Positions 15,892 to 25,265 of a DNA stretch of 64,000 nucleotides are shown one piece after another (the stretch's first letter is position 1; each line of letters starts with the position of its first letter). The DNA is from Micavibrio sp. UBA5572 (GTDB taxonomy: Bacteria > Pseudomonadota > Alphaproteobacteria > Micavibrionales > Micavibrionaceae). The position numbers and the translations under genes were made by a program. The notes below the pieces were generated by a model. That model made no database searches. It saw nothing but the letters and a program-made list of their open reading frames with translations, and was not told where the DNA came from. The stretch is from contig DIMG01000028.1 in NCBI GenBank assembly GCA_002425415.1, positions 1-64,000 of the forward strand. Reading direction: 5' to 3'.

Positions 15892-17409
15892 TCAGCTTTT
15901 GGGTTTCAAGGTCGGAAAGGCTATGACATCACGAATATTTGTGCTGTCTGTCAACAACATGACCAAACGGTCAATACCGACCCCCCATCCGCCCGTTGGC
16001 GGCAAACCATATTCAAGCGCGGTGATAAAATCGTCATCAAGCATCATGCTTTCCTCATTCCCACCCTCTGCCTGCGCGACTTGATCCTGAAAGCGTGCCA
16101 GCTGGTCGCGGGGGTCGTTCAATTCGGTAAAGGCATTGCATATTTCCCAGCCATTGACATAGCTTTCAAAACGCTCTGTGAGGCGGGGATTTTCCCGATG
16201 TAATTTCGACAATGGGGAAATGTCAAACGGGTGATCGATGACATGGGTTGGCTGCACCAATTTATGTTCTGAAGTTTCTGCAAAAATATGTTCGACCACC
16301 TGACCCCAGTTTGATTTAGGATCAACTTTAAAGCCCAGCTCTGCTGCTTTGGCGCGTGCTTCTGCTGCTGTCTTCAAAGTTAGAAAATCAAATCCGGTTT
16401 CTTCCTGAACCAAACCGACCATACTCTTACGTTGCCATGCAGAGCCAAAATCTATCACGATGTCGCCATATTGAACTTTTGTTGTTCCATGGACGGCCAA
16501 GACTACATACCGGACAAGGTCTTCAACCAAAGTCATAATGTCGTAATAATCCATATAGGCATGATAACCCTCGATCCCTGTGTATTCAGGGTTATGTTTG
16601 ATTGAAAGGCCTTCATTGCGAAAGTTGCGCCCGATTTCATAAACGGCATCAGCAAAGCCACCGATAATCAAACGTTTCAAAAATAGTTCCGGTGCGACAC
16701 GTAAAAAGAAATCTGAATCGAGCGCATTGTGATGGGTTACAAAAGGTTTTGCCGATGCCCCGCCCATAATCGGGTGAAGAATCGGTGTTTCGACTTCCAT
16801 TGCGCCCATGTTATTCATGAAATCACGAATGGCACGAATAACCACTGTGCGGGTTCTCAGAACATTCCGGCTTTCTTCATTCATGATTAAATCAAGATAG
16901 CGTTGGCGATAGCGTTGTTCGATGTCGGTTAGCCCGTGATATTTCTCGGGCAACGGCAACATGGATTTGGTCAACATCGTCAGTTCTTTGACACGAACCG
17001 ACAATTCTCCGCGTGGTGTTCTGCGGACAGTCCCTGTCACACCAATAATATCTCCCAAATCGCAATATTGGAGCTTTTCCATTTCGGATTCAGGTGTTGA
17101 GTCCTTATGGGAAAAAACCTGAATTTTGCCGCTTGGGTCAACCAAATCAATAAACATGCCGTTATTGCGCATGGCCATAATACGACCGGCAATATGTACC
17201 GTATCTTCTGTTTCTGCGCCTGATTCCAAATCGGCATATTTATCCTGTAACTCGCCTTGCTTATGAGTCCGGTCAAATTTATGGGGAAAGGCGTTCAGGC
17301 CTTGTTCTTCCAATGCCGCCAACTTCTTCAACTTTGCAGCTCTAAGCATGTTATCGTCCTGTGGATGAGTTTGCTCTGAAGGCATAGAGGCTGAAGTTTT
17401 CTGTGTCAT
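15892..17409 (-). CDS. lysS: Lysyl-tRNA synthetase, class II
   Basis: A 505-residue class IIb enzyme charging tRNA-Lys. An OB-fold anticodon-binding domain lies at about 70-165 (VHIAGRIMAMRNNGMFIDL). The catalytic core has motif 1 (FMNNMGAMEVETPILHP), motif 2 (RNFRNEGLSIKHNPEYT) and motif 3 (PPTGGWGVGIDRLVMLL) near the C-terminus. Many alphaproteobacteria use class I LysRS, so the class II form has some value as a lineage marker. Transcribed alone, divergent from the pseudopilin-like gene. Confidence 0.95.
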   Translation of the reverse strand: MTQKTSASMPSEQTHPQDDNMLRAAKLKKLAALEEQGLNAFPHKFDRTHKQGELQDKYADLESGAETEDTVHIAGRIMAMRNNGMFIDLVDPSGKIQVFSHKDSTPESEMEKLQYCDLGDIIGVTGTVRRTPRGELSVRVKELTMLTKSMLPLPEKYHGLTDIEQRYRQRYLDLIMNEESRNVLRTRTVVIRAIRDFMNNMGAMEVETPILHPIMGGASAKPFVTHHNALDSDFFLRVAPELFLKRLIIGGFADAVYEIGRNFRNEGLSIKHNPEYTGIEGYHAYMDYYDIMTLVEDLVRYVVLAVHGTTKVQYGDIVIDFGSAWQRKSMVGLVQEETGFDFLTLKTAAEARAKAAELGFKVDPKSNWGQVVEHIFAETSEHKLVQPTHVIDHPFDISPLSKLHRENPRLTERFESYVNGWEICNAFTELNDPRDQLARFQDQVAQAEGGNEESMMLDDDFITALEYGLPPTGGWGVGIDRLVMLLTDSTNIRDVIAFPTLKPKS

Positions 17410-17483
17410 GATCTTTTCTATATGTTAAAATTAAAGTTGGTTCGTAACGAAGTGATTAATTCCTGAAATCTGGCTGAAATACA

Positions 17484-18257
17484 ATGAAAAATCAAGTAAT
17501 CCCACCAAAATCATCCTGCCAAAGTGGCCATCAAGGCGGAAATGCCTTGATTATCATTCTGGTTACCATCGCTCTTTTGGTTGGATTGACGCTCATGATT
17601 ACCAGACTTTCGTCGAAAACGACAGGAAACATCAATTCCGAGCAAGCACGGATGATGGCAGAAAGCATCATGCGCACGGCACAAACATACGAAGGATCAG
17701 TCCAACGCCTGATGAACGTCAATCGGTGCAGCGAGAATGAGTTAAACTTTGATAACACCGAAACAGTCGTGAGCTATGACAATACAGGAGCTCCCTCAAA
17801 CGGGCGATGCGATCTGTATGGTGTCGAAGGAGCCGGCCTGAGTTACACGCCCCCTAACCCTGATTTTCTTGATCCCAGCAGGTCTGCCAAAACCCAGTAT
17901 GGCGAATGGGCATTTTATGGAACACAATGCATTCTTGAAGTCGGAGATGGGGATACAACCTGTGGCGATGCCGAGATCGACCTGATGATGAATCTCCCCC
18001 ATATCCGAAGAGATATATGTATTGAAATCAATAATCTGAACGGGATTACCAATCCATCCGGAGAACCCCCAACAGAGGAACACAACAATAGCGGACTTGG
18101 TTTCAAAGGTGCTTATTCTGTAGGGACAGGAGATCCTGAAATTGGTGAAGGCGTTAGCGGCGCGGAACTCATTCGCCATACAACCGGATGTTTTAAAGAT
18201 AATGCTGGATCTTGGTCAGGAAGCTACATTTTTTACCATGTGCTTTTGGTAAGATAG
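17484..18257 (+). CDS. Pseudopilin-like type IV pilin-fold protein
   Basis: A 257-residue protein with a hydrophilic leader of about 18 residues, then GGNALIIILVTIALLVGLTLMI (about 19-40), a hydrophobic N-terminal helix resembling class III or pseudopilin segments after a Gly-Gly/Gly-Asn junction, then a polar helix (SSKTTGNINSEQARMMAESI). The C-terminal domain is soluble, with about eight Cys and Gly/Pro-rich loops, so it is probably disulfide-bonded outside the inner membrane. No prepilin peptidase or secretion ATPase is adjacent. It could be a minor pilin or just a bitopic periplasmic protein. Confidence 0.5.
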   Translation: MKNQVIPPKSSCQSGHQGGNALIIILVTIALLVGLTLMITRLSSKTTGNINSEQARMMAESIMRTAQTYEGSVQRLMNVNRCSENELNFDNTETVVSYDNTGAPSNGRCDLYGVEGAGLSYTPPNPDFLDPSRSAKTQYGEWAFYGTQCILEVGDGDTTCGDAEIDLMMNLPHIRRDICIEINNLNGITNPSGEPPTEEHNNSGLGFKGAYSVGTGDPEIGEGVSGAELIRHTTGCFKDNAGSWSGSYIFYHVLLVR

Positions 18258-18302
18258 AATTAAACCAATTTCATCATTCCGATAACATTGAATGACTGTA
18301 GC

Positions 18303-19571
18303 CTAATCTTCAACCAAGACAGAGTAAAATGTTTGCAATGGGGTTAGAGTGGCTTCTTTATCTCCACGCGCCATAAATTCCACACAATTATCAGCCAGTG
18401 TTTTTGCACTTACCACAACCCTGCGCGGCATGCCCATCAGGTCAGCATCCCCCAGTTTTTGTCCGGCCTGAACACCTTGACGGTCATCATATAACACACT
18501 AATTCCAATCGACTTCAGTTTGGCGTAAATTTCTTCGCAACGGCTTATATCTGATTCATCCCGACATAAAGATACCAGATGCACATGATAAGGGGCGACT
18601 TCGTCAGGCCACACCAATCCACGATCGTCACTTAAAACTTCGGCAATTGTCCCCATAATACGACTTGGTCCAATCCCATAGCATCCCATCACAACTTTTC
18701 TTTTTTCTCCATCGACACCGGCATATTCAACATTAAAAGAATCAGTAAACCGTGAACCAAGTTTAAAAATATTTCCAACCTCAATGGCTTTAAGCTCTTC
18801 AAGATTTTTTTCGTCGCCCTCTTTATAGTTCGGGATAATGCCAGCCAAAGCATCACGATCATTCATCAATTCCTTGTTAATCGCAATGTCAGTATCAGGA
18901 ACACGGTAGACAATGTCTTCACCGTATGGCGTAACGGTTTGGAACTCATGTGAATATTTTGAAAACACTCCACCAGAGGCATAAGTCAACAATGTGGAAT
19001 CGCCTAACCCACAGCGGCGATACACATTTTTATAAGCTTCAATCGCAAGTTTATAAAAATCATCCAAGCCTCGTTGATCCATATGAAATGAATACATATC
19101 TTTCATGCGGAATTCACGGCCACGAAGTAAGCCTGATTTGGCGCATGGCTCGTTGCGAAACTTTGTCTGAATTTGATAAACGGCCTTCGGCAAGTCGCGG
19201 TAAGACTGAATGAATCGTCCTATTAACGGGGTTACAACTTCTTCATGCGTTGGCCCCAATGCTAGATCTCGATCACCAGCACCTTTTAATTTGAACAGAA
19301 CGTCCACCTTATCCCATCGTTCGGTTTGATCCCAGATTTCACGTGGCTGCAATGCTGGCATCAGAATTTCTTGCGCGCCGATAGTCTCCATCTCTTCACG
19401 AATGATGTTTTCTATATTGGAAAGAACCCTTAACCCCATAGGCAAATAAGAATAAACCCCCGCCATCAATTGATCGACAAAACCTGCTTTTGTTAAAAGC
19501 TGGGCATTCCGACTAACGTCCGATTGGGAAACATCTTTAACTGTTTTGGTAACCAGGGCACTTAATCTCAT
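18303..19571 (-). CDS. proS: Prolyl-tRNA synthetase, short bacterial type
   Basis: A 422-residue class II enzyme. Motif 1 lies near LPMGLRVLSNIENIIREEM, motif 2 is FRNEPCAKSGLLRGREFRMKDMYSF, and motif 3 is CYGIGPSRIMGTIAE. The C-terminal anticodon-binding domain follows. The insertion editing domain of about 180 residues found in E. coli ProRS is absent, as is usual in alphaproteobacteria, so Ala-tRNA-Pro would need a separate ProXp-type editor. It converges with the pseudopilin-like gene and diverges from the helicase gene. Confidence 0.95.
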   Translation of the reverse strand: MRLSALVTKTVKDVSQSDVSRNAQLLTKAGFVDQLMAGVYSYLPMGLRVLSNIENIIREEMETIGAQEILMPALQPREIWDQTERWDKVDVLFKLKGAGDRDLALGPTHEEVVTPLIGRFIQSYRDLPKAVYQIQTKFRNEPCAKSGLLRGREFRMKDMYSFHMDQRGLDDFYKLAIEAYKNVYRRCGLGDSTLLTYASGGVFSKYSHEFQTVTPYGEDIVYRVPDTDIAINKELMNDRDALAGIIPNYKEGDEKNLEELKAIEVGNIFKLGSRFTDSFNVEYAGVDGEKRKVVMGCYGIGPSRIMGTIAEVLSDDRGLVWPDEVAPYHVHLVSLCRDESDISRCEEIYAKLKSIGISVLYDDRQGVQAGQKLGDADLMGMPRRVVVSAKTLADNCVEFMARGDKEATLTPLQTFYSVLVED

Positions 19572-19659
19572 GATAAAAACTATAACTTTTGTGGAATATC
19601 CTCAGATACCAACAGATATTCCAGATAAATACAAGCAATAAACTATGCCTTTATTCAGC

Positions 19660-19665
19660 TATAAT
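19660..19665 (+). promoter_or_regulatory. -10 box very close to the helicase start
   Basis: A perfect TATAAT ends 13 nt before the ATG of the DinG-type helicase. A transcript starting 7 nt downstream would have a leader of about 7 nt and no Shine-Dalgarno sequence. No good -35 is visible. Confidence 0.4.
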
Positions 19666-19678
19666 ATAGACTACAACT

Positions 19679-22429
19679 ATGCTCCAAACTGTAAATACCC
19701 AGCCACAACCTTCTTTTTTCTGCTCGGCTTTAGCCATCGGGGCAAAGGGGGTTTATTACCTCAATGATCTGGGGGAAATTAAAGAAATCCCTGCTACCCA
19801 AGCCAAGCTTTTGAGTGGACAAGCCAACTCTCTTCTGGTCTGCCATATTCCTTATACACGGCAAAAAATTGGGGCGGCTGATTTACGTGCGTTTGACCTT
19901 CTCGAGCTTTATGCATTTGTTCATCCAACACAGTTTTCTACGCCTACTCCTGCCGGTATCGCGAAGTCTTTGGGGTTGCCTGCAGTTGATGATTTGCTTG
20001 ATACGCCTATGCTGATGATTGACTGTGTCAATGCATTGCTTGCTGATCTGGCACATCTCCCTAAAGCGGAAAAATTAATCGAGTTGGCAGAAACCATGGG
20101 GCTGAATGGCAAAGGATGGTTGTGGACTCCTTATGTTTTGTCAGCTTTGGGCGTGTCTTATGATGCCAGCACCATCCATAATTCTTCACGGATGCGTTTA
20201 AATGTCTGGTCGGACTTGCCGGAATGGGCGGATGATGCGCCTCTGCCCCCGCCATCCCAGCATGGTATTAGCGGCGATGAAACGCGGCAACGCTTGTCTG
20301 AAATTCTGCTTTCGCGTTCTGATGCAGAAATCCGGCCAGAGCAATCCAATTATTCTACGCGGCTGGCGGAAGCTTTCGAGCCCATGTCTGCGCCGGAAAG
20401 CCCGACCATAGTTCTGGCAGAAGCAGGAACAGGCATTGGCAAGACCCTTGGTTATCTTGCTCCTGCTACTTTATGGGCAGAAAAGAACGAAGGCAGTGTT
20501 TATATTTCGACCTATACTAAAAATTTGCAACGTCAAATTAGTACAGAAATAAAACGTCTTTATCCCGATAAGGATTTGCGTGACCGTAAAGTGACCATTC
20601 GCAAAGGGCGCGAAAATTATTTGTGTTTACTGAATTTTGAAGACCTTGCCGCATCGATTGCCACAACACGCAGTATCGGTGCTGCTATTTCTGCCGGATT
20701 AATGGCGCGTTGGGTCATGGAAACCGAAGACGGCGATTTAACCGGATCAGGATTTCATGGATGGTTGCCCGGCCTGATGGGAATTGGGACAACTTTGTCC
20801 TTGGCTGATCGGCGTGGCGAATGCATATTTTCAGCGTGTGACCATTACCACAAATGTTTTAGCGAACGCGCTATTCGTAAATCGGCACGAACCCCGATTG
20901 TGATTGCCAATCATGCCATAGTAATGATTAAGGCCGCGCATCATGATGAAGATCTTGCCCGTCATATTATTTTTGACGAGGGTCATCATATTTTTGATGC
21001 GGCAGATGGCGTATTTTGTGCCGAAATGACGGGTGTCGAAATGCACGATTTGCGCCGCTGGCTAATTGGCCCCGAGGGAGGTCGAAAATCACGCGCACGC
21101 GGTTTAAAAAAACGGTTGCAGGATTTATTGGAAGACGATCAAGCCTCAATGAAATTGATGGAGGATGCGTTACACCATGCACGGTTTCTTCCTGAATTTG
21201 ACTGGATGAAACGGCTTCAACACAATAATCCACAAACCAATGCAGAAGCTTTTCTCGGGTTTGTTTCTCAACAGGTTATGGCGCGTGCCAATGGCCGCGA
21301 AGGGTCTTATTCAATCGAGACCTCTTTATTTCCCTTGATTGAGGATGCTATTCCTTCGGCGCAGCAACTCCATGACAATATGAAAGCCTTGCGTAAGCCG
21401 ATGCAACGTCTTGCGGCGCGGCTTCGACAAAAATTATCAGAAGAAACAGACACTTTGTCCCCCGATACACGCAAACGCCTTGATGCGGTTGCAGATTCTC
21501 TTGATCGCCGGATCAATGCCATGCTGACTCCTTGGGTCGGGTTATTGGAAAATCTTCTTGATGGCGTTGAACAACCGCAATTTGTTGACTGGATGGAAAT
21601 CAATCGTCTGGAAAAAACCATTTTTGATATTGGTGTTCACCGTCACCACATTGACCCAAGCAAGCCATTGGCAGATTCTTTGAAACCCCATATTCACAGT
21701 ATGGTGATAACATCGGCGACATTGCGCGATGGTATCAGTGAAGATTGGACTGCGGCAGAAACTATGACGGGGGCAAAATATCTGGACGAAACGCCGATCC
21801 GTTTTTCCATTCCGTCCCCCTATCGTTATGCCGATCAGACGCGCGTTTTTGTTGTCACCGACATCGATAAAACCGATATGGATCAACTGGCTTCGGCTTA
21901 TCGAGAATTGTTTTTAGCCTCCCAAGGCGGAGCCCTCGGAATTTTTACCTCGATTGCGCGGTTACGGTCTGTTCATCATAAAATTTCAGGAAAATTATCA
22001 GAGTCCGGTTTGCCGCTTTATGCCCAACATGTTGACGGCATTGATACGGGGACACTGGTTGACATGTTCCGCGAGGATACGCATTCCTGTCTTTTGGGAA
22101 CAGATGCCGTTCGGGATGGGGTTGATGTTCCGGGTGAATCATTACGCATGATTGTGTTTGACCGCGTGCCATGGCCGCGTGGAACAATTTTGCAAAAAGC
22201 CCGTAAAAAAGTTATGGGCGGCAGCAATTTTGACGACCGTTTGACCCGCCTTAAACTCAAACAAGCCTATGGGCGTTTGGTGCGGTCATCAACCGATCAT
22301 GGAGTTTTTGTTATGCTGGATAACGCCACTCCGTCCCGCCTTCTCACGGCCTTTCCCGAAGGCGTGGTGGTTGAACGCCTCGGCATCGCCGAAGTGATTA
22401 AAAGAAGTAAAGAGTTTTTACAGCAATAA
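19679..22429 (+). CDS. DinG-type ATP-dependent DNA helicase
   Basis: A 916-residue superfamily 2 (XPD/DinG-like) helicase. A 240-residue N-terminal region of the alphaproteobacterial type (FDLLELYAFVHP...TPAGIAKSLGLP) precedes Walker A EAGTGIGKT (about 249-257). Four Cys that could hold a 4Fe-4S cluster lie between motifs I and II (YLCLLN, GECIF, SACDH, HKCFSE). Motif II is DEGHH. Motif VI lies near KLKQAYGRLVRSS. The family unwinds DNA 5' to 3' and helps resolve R-loops or damaged forks. The transcript may be nearly leaderless. It ends at a strong shared terminator with the atp cluster. Confidence 0.88.
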   Translation: MLQTVNTQPQPSFFCSALAIGAKGVYYLNDLGEIKEIPATQAKLLSGQANSLLVCHIPYTRQKIGAADLRAFDLLELYAFVHPTQFSTPTPAGIAKSLGLPAVDDLLDTPMLMIDCVNALLADLAHLPKAEKLIELAETMGLNGKGWLWTPYVLSALGVSYDASTIHNSSRMRLNVWSDLPEWADDAPLPPPSQHGISGDETRQRLSEILLSRSDAEIRPEQSNYSTRLAEAFEPMSAPESPTIVLAEAGTGIGKTLGYLAPATLWAEKNEGSVYISTYTKNLQRQISTEIKRLYPDKDLRDRKVTIRKGRENYLCLLNFEDLAASIATTRSIGAAISAGLMARWVMETEDGDLTGSGFHGWLPGLMGIGTTLSLADRRGECIFSACDHYHKCFSERAIRKSARTPIVIANHAIVMIKAAHHDEDLARHIIFDEGHHIFDAADGVFCAEMTGVEMHDLRRWLIGPEGGRKSRARGLKKRLQDLLEDDQASMKLMEDALHHARFLPEFDWMKRLQHNNPQTNAEAFLGFVSQQVMARANGREGSYSIETSLFPLIEDAIPSAQQLHDNMKALRKPMQRLAARLRQKLSEETDTLSPDTRKRLDAVADSLDRRINAMLTPWVGLLENLLDGVEQPQFVDWMEINRLEKTIFDIGVHRHHIDPSKPLADSLKPHIHSMVITSATLRDGISEDWTAAETMTGAKYLDETPIRFSIPSPYRYADQTRVFVVTDIDKTDMDQLASAYRELFLASQGGALGIFTSIARLRSVHHKISGKLSESGLPLYAQHVDGIDTGTLVDMFREDTHSCLLGTDAVRDGVDVPGESLRMIVFDRVPWPRGTILQKARKKVMGGSNFDDRLTRLKLKQAYGRLVRSSTDHGVFVMLDNATPSRLLTAFPEGVVVERLGIAEVIKRSKEFLQQ

Positions 22430-22455
22430 AAAACCCGACAGTGGGTCGGGTTTTT
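22429..22455. terminator. Bidirectional terminator between helicase gene and atpC
   Basis: Perfect 11-bp arms AAAAACCCGAC and GTCGGGTTTTT flank a 5-nt loop. The arm tracts provide a T-run on both strands, so it serves both convergent genes. Confidence 0.93.
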
Positions 22456-22477
22456 GGAAACTTTATGTTTTAACGTG

Positions 22478-22891
22478 TTACGCCGCTTTGACGGCATCCA
22501 GCATTGCTGAAACGATGGTGATGCGTTTTGACAGGCGGGTTTTTTCTTCCGCTGTGTCCGCATAGCCCATGTCTTCATGAAGACGCGTCAGCTCTGCTTG
22601 AAGGCGTTCGCTTTTTAAAGATTTTAACGGAACTGCCTCTTCAGCCAAAACAGTGCAGTTGGTCTGGGAAATATCCGCAAAGCCACCTGCGATAAAGATT
22701 TTTTCGACCTCACCGCCTTGCTCACGGATGATTTCAACCACGCCCGGACGCACAGACATAACCAAAGCCATGTGTCCGGCACGAACACCGACATCGCCCT
22801 CTTCACCCGGAATACAAACCTGAAAAGCCTGTTCCGAGATCAATTTTTGTTCGGGCGATACCAATTCAAAGTTAAAGAGCGTGTTATCCAT
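22478..22891 (-). CDS. atpC: ATP synthase F1 subunit epsilon
   Basis: A 137-residue central-stalk subunit. The N-terminal beta-sandwich (FELVSPEQKLISEQAFQVCIPGEEGDVGVRAGHMAL) is followed by a helical hairpin that can inhibit ATP hydrolysis. It is the last gene of the atpHAGDC cluster and is 2 nt behind atpD. The length is normal for alphaproteobacteria. Confidence 0.95.
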   Translation of the reverse strand: MDNTLFNFELVSPEQKLISEQAFQVCIPGEEGDVGVRAGHMALVMSVRPGVVEIIREQGGEVEKIFIAGGFADISQTNCTVLAEEAVPLKSLKSERLQAELTRLHEDMGYADTAEEKTRLSKRITIVSAMLDAVKAA

Positions 22892-22893
22892 GA

Positions 22894-24321
22894 TTATGCC
22901 GCTTCCGCTGCCATTTTTTTGGCTTTTTCAATCACCTGATCGATATTACCGACCATGTAGAACGCCGATTCAGGAATATGATCCAGTTCACCGTCACAGA
23001 TCATGCGGAAACCTTTGATGGTTTCTTCCAAAGATGCAAACACACCCGGAGAGCCAGTAAAGACCTCTGCCACATGGAATGGTTGGGACAAAAAGCGTTG
23101 GATTTTCCGTGCGCGGGAAACAACCAGTTTGTCTTCTTCAGACAATTCATCCATACCCAAAATCGCGATAATGTCTTGCAAGGCTTTATAAGTTTGCAGG
23201 ATTTTTTGAACATCGGTGGCGCATTTGTAATGTTCTTCGCCGACAACGCGCGGGTCAAGAATACGCGATGTTGAGTCAAGAGGATCAACCGCCGGATAAA
23301 TTCCCAATTCCGCAATCTGACGAGACAAAACTGTTGTCGCATCCAAGTGAGAAAAGGTTGTTGCAGGGGCTGGGTCGGTCAAATCATCAGCAGGAACATA
23401 AACGGCCTGAACCGATGTAATTGATCCTTTGTTGGTCGAAGTAATCCGTTCTTGCAATGTCCCCATATCGGTTGACAATGTTGGTTGATATCCAACCGCC
23501 GATGGGATACGACCCAAGAGTGCTGATACTTCAGCACCGGCTTGAGTGAAACGGAATACGTTGTCCATAAAGAACAAAACGTCTTGGCCTTCTTCATCAC
23601 GGAAATATTCCGCCATCGACAACCCTGTCAATGCCACGCGGGCACGAGCGCCGGGAGGTTCATTCATCTGACCGTAAACAAGAGCCACTTTCGAAGCATC
23701 GGTATCTCCTGGAACCAGAACGCCTGCATCAATCATTTCGTGATACAAATCATTTCCTTCACGGGTTCTTTCACCCACACCGGCAAAAACAGATACACCA
23801 CCATGGCCTTTTGCAATGTTGTTGATGAGCTCTTGAATGGTCACAGTTTTGCCAACACCAGCACCACCGAACAAACCAATTTTTCCACCCTTGGAATACG
23901 GGCATAAAAGGTCAATCACCTTAATCCCTGTAATCAATTGTTCTGTATCAGTGGCCTGTTCGGAAAAGCTCGGTGCTTCACGGTGAATCGGATAATATTT
24001 CTGGGCGTCAATCGGTCCGCGTTCATCAATCGGTTGACCAATCACATCAATGATCCGTCCAAGGACTTCTTTTCCAACAGGAACGGTAATGGCTGCGCCA
24101 GTATCTTTAACCGGATTACTACGTACCAGACCATCAGTCGAGTCCATCGCGATACAACGAACGATGCCTTCGCCCAAATGCTGTGCGACTTCAAGAACAA
24201 GCGTTTTGCCATCATTTTCTGTTGTCAGAGCGTTCATGATTCCCGGAATATTTCCGTCGGTGAACTGTACGTCCACAACGGCACCCAAAATCTGAATAAT
24301 ATTTCCGTTTGCTAATGTCAT
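22894..24321 (-). CDS. atpD: ATP synthase F1 subunit beta
   Basis: The 475-residue catalytic subunit. P-loop GGAGVGKT lies at about 151-158, the catalytic Glu in GVGERTREGND at about 181-191, Walker B LFFMDNVFRF, and the DELSEED lever motif (MDELSEEDKL) near 385. All are intact, so the enzyme should make and hydrolyse ATP. Downstream of atpG by 37 nt, upstream of atpC by 2 nt. Confidence 0.98.
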   Translation of the reverse strand: MTLANGNIIQILGAVVDVQFTDGNIPGIMNALTTENDGKTLVLEVAQHLGEGIVRCIAMDSTDGLVRSNPVKDTGAAITVPVGKEVLGRIIDVIGQPIDERGPIDAQKYYPIHREAPSFSEQATDTEQLITGIKVIDLLCPYSKGGKIGLFGGAGVGKTVTIQELINNIAKGHGGVSVFAGVGERTREGNDLYHEMIDAGVLVPGDTDASKVALVYGQMNEPPGARARVALTGLSMAEYFRDEEGQDVLFFMDNVFRFTQAGAEVSALLGRIPSAVGYQPTLSTDMGTLQERITSTNKGSITSVQAVYVPADDLTDPAPATTFSHLDATTVLSRQIAELGIYPAVDPLDSTSRILDPRVVGEEHYKCATDVQKILQTYKALQDIIAILGMDELSEEDKLVVSRARKIQRFLSQPFHVAEVFTGSPGVFASLEETIKGFRMICDGELDHIPESAFYMVGNIDQVIEKAKKMAAEAA

Positions 24322-24358
24322 CTTTGTTTTCCTTCCAAATAAATTTTTATCTTTTTCT

Positions 24359-25237
24359 TTATACAGCTTCTGCGCCCGAAATAATTTCGATCAATTCTTT
24401 CGTAATATACGCTTGACGGGCGCGGTTATACTTGATCGACAGATTTTTAATCATGTCGCCTGCATTCCGTGTTGCGTTGTCCATTGCCGTCATACGCGCG
24501 GCTTGCTCTCCTGCACCACTATCCAAAAGGGCACGAAAGATTTGAACAGAGATATTTTTGGGCAAAATTTCTGCCAAAATCACATCTTCTTCCGGTTCAA
24601 AGCTGTATGGCGAAGCATCGACAGATTTGTTTTCATTCGCAGCAACAACGAACGGGATCAATTGTTGCGAATGTGGTGTTTGCGTTAGAACCGATACAAA
24701 CTGGTTATAAACCAGCGAACAAATATCAAATTGTTCCCGTACAAACAAATCCAAAACCAGATCGGAAACTTTTTGAGCCTCAGCAAATCCAAGGCGTTTT
24801 TTACCGCCCAGACCTGTGATCGTTTCAATAATCAATGGCGCAAAATCACGTTTGAGAACGTCACGGGCTTTACGTCCCACGCAAACAATTTGAACTTGCT
24901 TGCCTTCGGTTCTCAGACGACGCACTTCGTTTCTGGTGTAACGAACCAGATTTCCATTGAAGCCACCACACAACCCACGATCAGAAGAGATGACAACCAA
25001 AAGGTGGCGTTGATCGGAACCTGTTCCCACCAAAAGCTTTGGACCTGCATCACCATGTACGCCATCCGCTACACGTGAGATCATTCCGGCCATTGCTTTT
25101 GCGTATGGCTGGGATGCTACGGCAGCGTCCTGAGCCCGTTTAAGTTTACTGGCCGCCACCATTTTCATGGCAGATGTGATCTTCCGTGTTGATTTTACGG
25201 AAGCAATCCGATCACGATAGTCACGTAAGCTAGGCAT
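24359..25237 (-). CDS. atpG: ATP synthase F1 subunit gamma
   Basis: The 292-residue rotor shaft. The N-terminal coiled-coil helix (LRDYRDRIASVKSTRKITSAMKMVAASKLKRAQ), the central SDRGLCGGFN and the C-terminal ARMTAMDNATRNAGDMI...YNRARQAYITKELIEIISGAEA are all family signatures. In the atpHAGDC cluster, 28 nt behind atpA. Confidence 0.96.
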   Translation of the reverse strand: MPSLRDYRDRIASVKSTRKITSAMKMVAASKLKRAQDAAVASQPYAKAMAGMISRVADGVHGDAGPKLLVGTGSDQRHLLVVISSDRGLCGGFNGNLVRYTRNEVRRLRTEGKQVQIVCVGRKARDVLKRDFAPLIIETITGLGGKKRLGFAEAQKVSDLVLDLFVREQFDICSLVYNQFVSVLTQTPHSQQLIPFVVAANENKSVDASPYSFEPEEDVILAEILPKNISVQIFRALLDSGAGEQAARMTAMDNATRNAGDMIKNLSIKYNRARQAYITKELIEIISGAEAV

Positions 25238-25265
25238 ATATTAGATCCCTTTTTCAGTTGGAATA

